Source: CAIZGX01 sp046048875
Lineage (GTDB): Bacteria > Bacteroidota > Bacteroidia > Flavobacteriales_D > Sanyastnellaceae
Assembly (NCBI GenBank): GCA_046048875.1
Contig: JBJOFG010000014.1
Location: 1 to 64,000, forward strand
Reading direction: 5' to 3'
DNA: 64,000 nt
The translations under genes were made by a program, and so were the position numbers. The notes below the pieces were generated by a model. It had not been told where the DNA came from. It was given only the letters and a program-made list of their open reading frames with translations, and made no database searches. How positions within the stretch are numbered: the first letter of the stretch is position 1; each line of letters starts with the position of its first letter. Shown here piece by piece: positions 17,963 through 25,914 of this stretch.

Positions 17963-19165
17963 ATGGTGAGACTATATCAAATTCTTTTCATAATAGGCTT
18001 CTTCGGAATGACTTCTATTGCAGTTGCGCAACACGAAGGACATACTGCTGAGCCAGTCGCTCACGATCAAACCATGGTTGAGCAATCTGCACACGTTGAT
18101 ACCAACGTACGTGCTCATACCGATTCATTGGCGCATGCTGCGCACGATACTGCCCATGCGGAAGAAGGTTTCAAAATTGGTGATATGATTATGCATCACA
18201 TTTCAGATGCGCATCAAATTCACTTAGGAGGAAGTTTATATATTCCGCTTCCAATTATTATTCTACACGAGGGTCACTTAGATGTTTTTTCATCAAGTAA
18301 TTTTTATTCGGTGAATGAGCACGGTGAATTGGATTATCACGATTACAAAGGATACCGCAATCACCATGAAATGATTGAATATGTGGGTGAGAATGCACCC
18401 CACGACGCTCATGGACACAAGGTGCTAGATTTTTCAATCACGAAGTCAGTCTTCGGAATGTTATTGGTGATTGTTCTAATGATTATTCTTTTCCGTTCTG
18501 TAGCTAACAAATACAAGCGCAACGCTGGAAAGGCGCCGTCAGGTTTCCAAAACATGATTGAGCCATTCATTCTTTTTGTTCGCGACGATATTGCTTTACC
18601 AAGTCTTGGAAAAAAGAAAGCTGCTCAGTATACACCGTTTCTTTTGACTGTATTCTTCTTTATATGGATGTGTAATATTTTAGGACTTATACCATTCCTT
18701 GGAGGATTCAACATTACAGGTACATTAAGCATTACTTTGGTATTGGCTGCACTTGTATTTATCATAACAAGTGTAAGTGGAAACAAGCATTATTGGGGTC
18801 ACATTTTCTGGCCTCCAGGAGTACCGGGTTTCGTGAAGGTAATTCTTGTGCCTATCGAATTCATGAGTATATTTATTAAGCCTTGTGTATTGATGATTCG
18901 TTTAACTGCGAATATCACAGCAGGGCACATTATTATCCTTGCCTTTGTTGGATTGGCGCTTATGTTTGGACAACAAAGTCCAGCAGCTGGTTATGGCGTA
19001 GGTGTTGGCTCTGTATTATTTATGGCATTCATGTATTGCTTGGAATTGTTGGTTGCATTTCTACAGGCATATGTTTTCACGTTGTTAGCGGCACTTTATT
19101 TTGGCGACGCAACGCAAGAGCATCATCATGAAGAGCATGATCACGAAATGCAACACGCACACTAA
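17963..19165 (+). CDS. atpB: F0F1 ATP synthase subunit a
   Basis: It forms the stator proton channel. The 400-residue protein is longer than the E. coli subunit because of a signal-peptide-like start and a histidine-rich N-terminal extension (about residues 20-160), a pattern seen in Bacteroidota. The essential arginine lies in LMIRLTANITAGH at about residue 313. The C-terminus is also histidine-rich. ATG 17963 was chosen because the longer frame would run through the -7 promoter element. Confidence 0.94.
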   Translation: MVRLYQILFIIGFFGMTSIAVAQHEGHTAEPVAHDQTMVEQSAHVDTNVRAHTDSLAHAAHDTAHAEEGFKIGDMIMHHISDAHQIHLGGSLYIPLPIIILHEGHLDVFSSSNFYSVNEHGELDYHDYKGYRNHHEMIEYVGENAPHDAHGHKVLDFSITKSVFGMLLVIVLMIILFRSVANKYKRNAGKAPSGFQNMIEPFILFVRDDIALPSLGKKKAAQYTPFLLTVFFFIWMCNILGLIPFLGGFNITGTLSITLVLAALVFIITSVSGNKHYWGHIFWPPGVPGFVKVILVPIEFMSIFIKPCVLMIRLTANITAGHIIILAFVGLALMFGQQSPAAGYGVGVGSVLFMAFMYCLELLVAFLQAYVFTLLAALYFGDATQEHHHEEHDHEMQHAH

Positions 19166-19198
19166 ATTTGTAAATTCTCAACTCAAAAAATAAACAAC

Positions 19199-19444
19199 AT
19201 GGAATTTTTAAATCTCTTAATGGCAGCAGAAATGGGCCAAGGTTTGGCCGGAATCGGAGCAGGTATCGCAGCAATCGGAGCTGGTATCGGTGTAGGTAAA
19301 ATCGGTGGTTCAGCGCTAGAAGGAATGGCTCGTCAACCAGAAGCAGCTGGTGATATGCGTTCAAACATGATCGTTGCAGCAGCGTTGGTAGAAGGGGTAG
19401 CTCTTTTCGCTGTTATCGTTTGCTTGTTAGTAGCTTTAGGTTAA
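19199..19444 (+). CDS. atpE: F0F1 ATP synthase subunit c
   Basis: The 81-residue hairpin forms the c-ring. The glycine-rich first helix (GIGAGIAAIGAGIGVG), the polar loop with RQP and the ion-binding glutamate E65 in VEGVALF are present. The residues that mark sodium-binding c subunits (a glutamine in helix 1 and ES in helix 2) are absent, so proton coupling is inferred. A TAAATTTG sequence overlapping the atpB stop (19163-19170) could be an internal promoter that raises subunit c expression. Confidence 0.97.
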   Translation: MEFLNLLMAAEMGQGLAGIGAGIAAIGAGIGVGKIGGSALEGMARQPEAAGDMRSNMIVAAALVEGVALFAVIVCLLVALG

Positions 19445-19478
19445 TCATAGGCGCTAAGCGCTAAACACACATATATCC

Positions 19479-19976
19479 ATGGAAGGATTACTTAGTGTAT
19501 CCGTAGGTACCGTATTTTGGGCCTCGGTTGCTTTCTTGTGCGTGCTTGTCATTATGAAAAGAATGGCATGGGGACCGATCATGAGTTCGTTAAAGGACCG
19601 TGAGGAAGGTATCGCTAATGCATTGCGTCAAGCAGACCTTGCTAAGGAAGAAATGAGCCGTTTGCAGGCGAGCAACGAAGATCTTCTTCGTGAAGCGCGC
19701 AACGAACGTGACCGTATCTTGAACGAAGCAAAGTCAATGGCTGACAAAATGCGTAACGATGCTGTAGGTCGTTCACAAGAAGAAGCAAACCGCATCATTG
19801 CGAAAGCTCAAGCTGAAATCGAAAACCAAAAGCAAGCGGCCATCACTGATTTGAAAAATCAGGTGGCTGATCTATCAGTACAATTAGCTGAAGTGCTTTT
19901 GAAAGATTCTTTGACAGAAGAGCAAAAGCAAAAAGCGTTGAATCATTCGTTAATTAAAGAATTCGGATCGAACTAA
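19479..19976 (+). CDS. atpF: F0F1 ATP synthase subunit b
   Basis: One N-terminal membrane helix (about residues 8-27) is followed by a long charged coiled coil, giving 165 residues. This is the standard form of the peripheral stalk subunit b. Only one b-type gene is present. It ends one base before atpH. Confidence 0.95.
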   Translation: MEGLLSVSVGTVFWASVAFLCVLVIMKRMAWGPIMSSLKDREEGIANALRQADLAKEEMSRLQASNEDLLREARNERDRILNEAKSMADKMRNDAVGRSQEEANRIIAKAQAEIENQKQAAITDLKNQVADLSVQLAEVLLKDSLTEEQKQKALNHSLIKEFGSN

Positions 19977-19977
19977 T

Positions 19978-20532
19978 ATGTCAAACATTCGCCTGTCATC
20001 GCGTTATGCGAAATCATTGATTAGCCTTGCTGCAGAGCGAGGAGAGACAGATGTCTTGTTAAAAGACATGTTGCATATCGCAAGCAGCATTCGTGCGAGC
20101 AAGGATATGCAAGTCATGTTAGCTAGTCCAGTTATCAGCGGTGATAAAAAGCTGAAAGTATTGTTTTCAGTATTTACTGAATTGAACAAGACCACGCACA
20201 TGTTTATCGAGTTAATCGTAAGCAAGGGACGTGAGCGTGATTTGGGTGAAATCGCTCAATCATTTGTTCAGCAAGTGAAAACTGGAAGAAATATTTTCGA
20301 TGTGGAATTGGTTTCTGCTATCCCTGCCGATGATGCCCTCCGCGCTGAAGTTTCTAAAGTTGCGAAGAGTATTTGTGGCGGTGAAGTTGAAATCACTGAA
20401 AAAGTTGATTCAGATTTAATAGGTGGATTTATTCTACGTGTAAACGGAATGGAATACAATGCATCGGTTTCAGGTAAACTGAAAAAAGTTAAAAAAGATT
20501 TTTCAAAAAACCCGTTCGTCCCAGCGTTATAA
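19978..20532 (+). CDS. atpH: F0F1 ATP synthase subunit delta
   Basis: The 184-residue delta (OSCP) subunit links the peripheral stalk to the top of F1. The N-terminal RYAKSLISLAAERG and the C-terminal segment SDLIGGFILRVNGMEYN are typical. It sits between atpF and atpA in the usual order. Confidence 0.94.
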   Translation: MSNIRLSSRYAKSLISLAAERGETDVLLKDMLHIASSIRASKDMQVMLASPVISGDKKLKVLFSVFTELNKTTHMFIELIVSKGRERDLGEIAQSFVQQVKTGRNIFDVELVSAIPADDALRAEVSKVAKSICGGEVEITEKVDSDLIGGFILRVNGMEYNASVSGKLKKVKKDFSKNPFVPAL

Positions 20533-20553
20533 TGGGATTAAAAACTATTTGTT

Positions 20554-22131
20554 ATGGCAGACATTAAACCTGCGGAGATTTCAGCAATCCTTAGAGAACA
20601 GTTAGCTGGTTTAAAGACCGAGACTGAGTTGCAAGAGGTAGGTACCGTTCTTCAAGTTGGAGATGGTATTGCGCGTATTTACGGTCTTTCAAATGTTCAA
20701 TCAGGAGAGTTGATTGAATTTGAAAATGGCGTTCAAGGTATTGCCCTAAACCTTGAAGAAGATAACGTGGGTGCTGTATTGTTAGGTCCTTCTGGAGAAT
20801 TGAAAGAAGGTGCTAGCGTAAAGCGCACAGGAACTATCGCTTCTATCAAGGCCGGAGAAGGAATGCTAGGTCGTGTTGTAAACACACTCGGTGAGCCTAT
20901 CGATGGAAATGGTCCCATTACTGGTGAATTGTATGAAATGCCACTTGAGCGCAAAGCTCCAGGGGTTATCTACCGTCAGCCAGTAAACGAGCCACTACAA
21001 ACAGGTATCAAAGCTATCGATGCGATGATTCCAATTGGACGTGGTCAGCGTGAGTTGATTATTGGTGACCGTCAAACAGGTAAAACAACTGTTGCGATTG
21101 ACACCATCATCAACCAAAAAGAATTTTACGATAAAGGAGAGCCTGTATATTGTATTTACGTTGCTTGCGGACAGAAAGGTTCTACCATTGCTGGTACTGT
21201 AAAGACGTTACAAGATGCAGGTGCTATGGCATATACAGTAGTTGTTGCAGCAACAGCTTCTGATCCGTCGCCACTTCAATTCTACGCTCCATTCGCAGGT
21301 TGCGCTATCGGAGAGTATTTCCGTGATACCGGTCGTCCAGCATTGATTGTTTATGATGATTTGTCTAAACAAGCGGTTGCTTACCGTGAGGTATCTTTGT
21401 TGCTTCGTCGCCCACCAGGACGTGAAGCTTATCCTGGAGACGTATTCTACTTGCACAGCCGTCTTCTTGAGCGTGCTGCAAAAGTAAATGCTACTCAAAG
21501 TGTAGCTGAGAACATGAACGATTTACCAGCGAGCTTGAAGAGCATCGTGAAAGGTGGTGGTTCATTAACAGCACTTCCAATTATTGAAACACAAGCGGGT
21601 GACGTTTCGGCGTATATCCCAACAAACGTAATTTCGATTACCGATGGACAAATCTTCCTTGAGTCGAACTTGTTCAACTCAGGTGTGCGTCCAGCGATCA
21701 ACGTAGGTATCTCTGTAAGCCGCGTAGGTGGTTCTGCACAGATTAAGTCAATGAAGAAAGTATCGGGTACTTTGAAACTTGACCAAGCGCAATACCGCGA
21801 GCTTGAGGCCTTCGCTAAGTTCGGATCGGATTTAGATGAAGCTACCAAGTCTGTGCTTGAAAAAGGTAAGCGTAACGTAGAGATTTTGAAGCAAGGTCAA
21901 AACAGTCCAATGACTGTTGAGAAGCAAGTTGCTATCATCTATTGCGGAACGAAAGGATTGTTGTCTCGTGTTCCCGTAGAAAAAATTCGTGAATTCCAAG
22001 ATGACTATTTGAATAGTCTTGAAATGAATCACAACGATACGTTAACTGCTATCCGTAATGGAAAGATTGACGATGCTGTTACTTCCGTTTTGGAAGCTGT
22101 AGCAAAAGATATTTCAGCGAAATACAACTAA
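20554..22131 (+). CDS. atpA: F0F1 ATP synthase subunit alpha
   Basis: This is the 525-residue non-catalytic nucleotide-binding subunit of F1. The P-loop GDRQTGKT lies near residue 172 and the arginine-finger-containing alpha signature (PAINVGISVSRVGGSAQ) lies in the C-terminal part. The sequence is highly conserved. The partner beta subunit gene is not in this window. Confidence 0.98.
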   Translation: MADIKPAEISAILREQLAGLKTETELQEVGTVLQVGDGIARIYGLSNVQSGELIEFENGVQGIALNLEEDNVGAVLLGPSGELKEGASVKRTGTIASIKAGEGMLGRVVNTLGEPIDGNGPITGELYEMPLERKAPGVIYRQPVNEPLQTGIKAIDAMIPIGRGQRELIIGDRQTGKTTVAIDTIINQKEFYDKGEPVYCIYVACGQKGSTIAGTVKTLQDAGAMAYTVVVAATASDPSPLQFYAPFAGCAIGEYFRDTGRPALIVYDDLSKQAVAYREVSLLLRRPPGREAYPGDVFYLHSRLLERAAKVNATQSVAENMNDLPASLKSIVKGGGSLTALPIIETQAGDVSAYIPTNVISITDGQIFLESNLFNSGVRPAINVGISVSRVGGSAQIKSMKKVSGTLKLDQAQYRELEAFAKFGSDLDEATKSVLEKGKRNVEILKQGQNSPMTVEKQVAIIYCGTKGLLSRVPVEKIREFQDDYLNSLEMNHNDTLTAIRNGKIDDAVTSVLEAVAKDISAKYN

Positions 22132-22152
22132 TTGTAAAGCGAAAAGAAGGAC

Positions 22153-23013
22153 ATGGCGAATTTGAAAGAAATCAGAATGCGTATTGTATCGGTTAACTCA
22201 ACCATGCAAATCACTTCTGCTATGAAAATGGTGTCTGCAGCGAAATTGAGAAGAGCACAAGATGCAATTACTAAAATGCGTCCCTATGCTCAAAAGCTTC
22301 AGGAAATTCTTTCGAACGTAAGTTCTTCAGAAGCGAATTCAACATTCAGCCAGCAGCGTGACGTTAAAAGCACGCTGGTGGTTGCTATTACCTCTAATCG
22401 TGGTTTGTGCGGTGGTTTCAACAATAACGTTATAAAGGAAATCCGTAATATCGTTAAAACGAATCCAAATGTTCATGTTTTGTCTCTGGGTAAAAAAGCC
22501 TTCGACAATTACAAGAAAACGAGCATGCACACCTCAGAAGGTTTTGGAGAAACACCTTATGAAATCTTCGATAAACTTACTTTTTCAAATGTTAGTGCCA
22601 TTGCGAATACCATAATGGATCAATTCGCTAGCGGTAAATATGATAAAGTAATTTTGGTTTACAACCGTTTCAAAAATGCGGCTGTTCAAGTTATCGAAAA
22701 CGAGCAATTCCTTCCAGTTCTTCCTCCTGTTAATGCCGAAGCACAATCGAGTGTAGACTACATTTACGAGCCAGAGAAGACACAGATTTTGGAAGAATTG
22801 ATTCCGCGCACCCTAAAGGTTCAATTGTTCAAGGCTTTGCTTGACAGTAACGCTGCAGAGCATGGCGCTCGTATGACTGCTATGCACAAGGCAACTGATA
22901 ATGCTGGTGAGATGGTTAAGGAACTTAAATTAACCTATAACAAGGCTCGTCAAGCTGCAATTACAGGGGAGATCTTGGAAATTGTTGCGGGTGCTGAAGC
23001 GTTGAACGGCTAA
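22153..23013 (+). CDS. atpG: F0F1 ATP synthase subunit gamma
   Basis: The 286-residue rotor shaft subunit has both terminal coiled-coil signatures: MANLKEIRMRIVSVNST with TSAMKMVSAAKLRRAQ at the N-terminus and ARQAAITGEILEIVAGAEA at the C-terminus. It is the last ATP synthase gene here; atpD and atpC do not follow. Confidence 0.97.
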   Translation: MANLKEIRMRIVSVNSTMQITSAMKMVSAAKLRRAQDAITKMRPYAQKLQEILSNVSSSEANSTFSQQRDVKSTLVVAITSNRGLCGGFNNNVIKEIRNIVKTNPNVHVLSLGKKAFDNYKKTSMHTSEGFGETPYEIFDKLTFSNVSAIANTIMDQFASGKYDKVILVYNRFKNAAVQVIENEQFLPVLPPVNAEAQSSVDYIYEPEKTQILEELIPRTLKVQLFKALLDSNAAEHGARMTAMHKATDNAGEMVKELKLTYNKARQAAITGEILEIVAGAEALNG

Positions 23014-23044
23014 GGCGTATATTTGTCTTAAGCCTTAATCGTGA

Positions 23045-24499
23045 ATGCTTAAGAAAATTGTATCTCACACCTTCTTCTATTCTTTTGCCAATCAGACTCC
23101 AGCGCTGATCAACCTTTTTTTACTTCCTTTTTTAACGCCCTTTCTTTCTGCTAGTGACTATGCTATTTACGGACTTATTCTGAGTTATGCGGGATTGGTA
23201 GGTGCATTCAGTAGTCTCGGATACATTGTTTTATTTCAACAAAGCTATTTCGAATTGGGAAATGATTTTAAATCGAAATGGTCTCGCCTTTTGGGGTTTC
23301 AATGGCTTTACAAGTTCGTCTATGCGAGTCTTGTAGGGACTCTTTTATATTTTTCATTGCGAACAAAGATTCTGGCAGATCGACTATCCATTGTCCTTGT
23401 CCTGGTTATTGTTCCGTTGTTGTTTTTTGATTTAACAAAGTCTATCGCTACGCGACTGCTTCAATTCAGACACGAGCATCAACGCGTGTACGTTGTAACA
23501 ATTTGCATAGGTATTATGTCGGCAATTCTCAGTTTCATTGGCGTGAGATTTTTTAATTTAGGATATATGGCTTGGCTCTATTCCCAGGCAATTTCTTCAG
23601 CTTTTTTGGCGGTTTACTTCGGTTTTTTTCTTTACGTGAAAGAAAAGATTCGTCCATCTTTTCATTTCAATAAAAATGAAATTGTCTCCGATTTGAAAAT
23701 AGCTACCCCCCTTATTCCAAAGGAATATGCAACGTATTTATTGAATTCTTCGGATCGTGTGCTTCTCGATCGTTTTGGTATTTCGCAGAGTAAAATTGGA
23801 CAATACAGTATCGCGTATTCATTCGCCTCTTACTTCGAAAATATTCAGGCGCAAGCGAATCAAGTATTGACACCCATTGTGTTCGATTTGTACAAATCGG
23901 GAACGGAATTGGCTATGCAGACTGTGGGAAAATTAATTCGGGCTTGGTTTTATATTTCCTTGCTGTTGGCCACTGTTCTGGGGTTGTGGATTCCGGATAT
24001 TTTCAAGTTACTATATCGAAAAGCTGAGTTAAGTGTGGCATACCCCATGGCTATTGTCCTCATTTTCGGATTTTGTTATCGCCCCATTTATGTAGCCGTA
24101 GTGGACAGAGCCATTTTTGAAAAAAGAACTGTGGAGGTATTGAAAATTACTGTCGTGGCGGCTCTGTCGAATGTGTTTTTGAATTTGATATTCATTGAAT
24201 TTTACGAGACTTGGGCTGCAACGCTCAATACAGTGGTGGCCTATTTTGTAATGGGACTAGCAGGATATTTTTTAATTAAAAACAGCAGTGACTTTCGCAA
24301 ACTTATTCGTCCGTTTGAACTTATTGCGACAATTGTATTGGTTGGATTAGGTGTGTTTGCAATGAAAGATTTGACCTGGGTTTGGCGACTCGTCGCATCT
24401 GCTGCGCTCCTCATCGGAATGCTCATTTGGCTTCGAACAAGCGGAAAGAGAATATGGCATGAATTGAATAACTTGCGACATGGCTTATCGTCCCATTGA
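23045..24499 (+). CDS. Polysaccharide flippase (Wzx/MATE-like)
   Basis: The 484-residue, very hydrophobic protein has about 12-14 predicted membrane helices and an N-terminal HTFFYSFANQTPALINLFLLP-like segment of the oligosaccharide flippase (MOP superfamily) type. Such proteins move lipid-linked glycans across the inner membrane. It starts 31 bases after atpG and overlaps the following glycosyltransferase-like gene by 20 bases, so the two form a unit. Confidence 0.82.
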   Translation: MLKKIVSHTFFYSFANQTPALINLFLLPFLTPFLSASDYAIYGLILSYAGLVGAFSSLGYIVLFQQSYFELGNDFKSKWSRLLGFQWLYKFVYASLVGTLLYFSLRTKILADRLSIVLVLVIVPLLFFDLTKSIATRLLQFRHEHQRVYVVTICIGIMSAILSFIGVRFFNLGYMAWLYSQAISSAFLAVYFGFFLYVKEKIRPSFHFNKNEIVSDLKIATPLIPKEYATYLLNSSDRVLLDRFGISQSKIGQYSIAYSFASYFENIQAQANQVLTPIVFDLYKSGTELAMQTVGKLIRAWFYISLLLATVLGLWIPDIFKLLYRKAELSVAYPMAIVLIFGFCYRPIYVAVVDRAIFEKRTVEVLKITVVAALSNVFLNLIFIEFYETWAATLNTVVAYFVMGLAGYFLIKNSSDFRKLIRPFELIATIVLVGLGVFAMKDLTWVWRLVASAALLIGMLIWLRTSGKRIWHELNNLRHGLSSH

Positions 24500-25859
24500 T
24501 TTTAATATTATCCAGCAGGAATTTGAATCTCGTTTTTCAAACGGACAATTGTTCGAAGGAAAGAATTTCAATTATATAAAATTAGTGCAGCACGGATTGT
24601 CATACGCCATGACAGATGCTGAGGATAAACTTTTAAAGAAAAAGCTTTTTGGCCCCTGGTGGTTCTTTTGTTTGAAATCTTGGATTAATGCAAAACGCAA
24701 CCGTCACTTGAAATTTGTTCCTGAAAAAAGCGAAAGAATTTTGTTTTTAGAGGGAAGAAGAAAGATGAAACTTCCGTCTGGAGAGGAGATTTCACCCATT
24801 ACCCATCTGATTAGAGAAGCTGTTTTAAGCACAGAATACTCTTGGTGGGATACAACAGGAGTTTTCGAGAAAGAAGCAGATTTTTCACTACAGTCCTTGT
24901 CAAATTGGTTTCCGGCTACCAGTGAAATTCAAAAAGAAATATATATTGAACTGAAGGGAGTATTATTCAAACTTAAGAAGTCTCGAACCTTGAATGATAT
25001 TGAATTTCGATATGTGGAAAGTGCTTTTTACGTCTTCTTCAAGTCTTTTAGAAGGTGGCATAGTTTGTTGAGCGTTGCGGTACCAAAAACCATTGTAGGA
25101 ATAACACACTATCACAATGAGGGGTGTTTGGCAGCTGCGAAATTGTTGGGGATTAAAACGATTGAATTACAGCACGGTCTAATCTCTAAGCATGACCTCT
25201 ATTACGTTTATCCTGCCAAATACAGAAACGCTGTGAGTAAAGGAATTTTTCCGAATGAAATTTGGCTCTTTGGAAATTTTTGGAACAGAGTTTTGGAAAA
25301 AGGATCTGAATCTGAGTTTATGAAGCCCGTTGTTGTTGGAAATTATAGCGCAGATGGACAGGTTCTAACAAGAGAAGTTGAAAAGGAGAATGTCGTCCTG
25401 TTGTGTGCTCAAAAGAATTTGACTGAACCATACATACAGTGGATTCGTTTTATGCGCGATACGGTATTACCCAAACACCCCAGTTGGGGACTAATTGTCA
25501 AACTTCACCCGCTTGAGTCTGAATCAAAAAGTTATTGCAATGAAGCAAATGAAAATATTGAGGTTCTTCCAATAAACGCATCTTTAATTGAACAATTAAG
25601 AAAGGCAAAGATTCAAGTGAGTATATACAGTACCACGTTCTTTGATTCACTTGGAATGAATGTTCTTAATTATTCATTGAATGAAATTGGTTATTCAAGT
25701 GATTACGCTAACGAAATGATCGAATTGGGTTTAGCTGAACCACTGAGAATTGATGAAGATGTCATTGAAAAGTTTAACAATAGATCAGTTGTATCAGATC
25801 AATTAGAAAGGGCAGATGTCTATGGGTCCTTTCAACCACGCGCCATGAATTTTCATTAG
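24480..25859 (+). CDS. Putative glycosyltransferase for surface polysaccharide
   Basis: The 459-residue cytoplasmic protein has no membrane segment. Its C-terminal half looks like a GT-B-type transferase with the short motifs ELQHGLI (about residue 232), KLHPLE (about 345) and YSTTFFDSLGM (about 385). Similar HG and HP motifs occur in polysialyl, Kdo and CDP-glycerol transferases. The N-terminal half is not recognised. It overlaps the flippase gene by 20 bases, so a role in building the glycan that the flippase moves is a fair inference. The acceptor and donor are unknown. Confidence 0.55.
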   Translation: MAYRPIDFNIIQQEFESRFSNGQLFEGKNFNYIKLVQHGLSYAMTDAEDKLLKKKLFGPWWFFCLKSWINAKRNRHLKFVPEKSERILFLEGRRKMKLPSGEEISPITHLIREAVLSTEYSWWDTTGVFEKEADFSLQSLSNWFPATSEIQKEIYIELKGVLFKLKKSRTLNDIEFRYVESAFYVFFKSFRRWHSLLSVAVPKTIVGITHYHNEGCLAAAKLLGIKTIELQHGLISKHDLYYVYPAKYRNAVSKGIFPNEIWLFGNFWNRVLEKGSESEFMKPVVVGNYSADGQVLTREVEKENVVLLCAQKNLTEPYIQWIRFMRDTVLPKHPSWGLIVKLHPLESESKSYCNEANENIEVLPINASLIEQLRKAKIQVSIYSTTFFDSLGMNVLNYSLNEIGYSSDYANEMIELGLAEPLRIDEDVIEKFNNRSVVSDQLERADVYGSFQPRAMNFH

Positions 25860-25890
25860 TTCCAAAGGAGTTTGTTTGAATTTCAATGAT

Positions 25891-25898
25891 TATATTTG
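25891..25898 (+). promoter_or_regulatory. -7 element (TATATTTG) for third T9SS cargo gene
   Basis: It is an exact TAnnTTTG match, 16 bases before the ATG at 25915. A TTTG at 25871-25874 is only 16 nt upstream, shorter than the usual spacer. Confidence 0.45.
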
Positions 25899-25914
25899 TG
25901 TATACCCTGAAGTT

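Noticed and set aside
19449..19462. GCGC-TAA-GCGC inverted repeat between atpE and atpF
   Set aside because: A four-base stem with a three-base loop is too weak to call a regulatory hairpin, although a stem at this place could tune subunit c levels.
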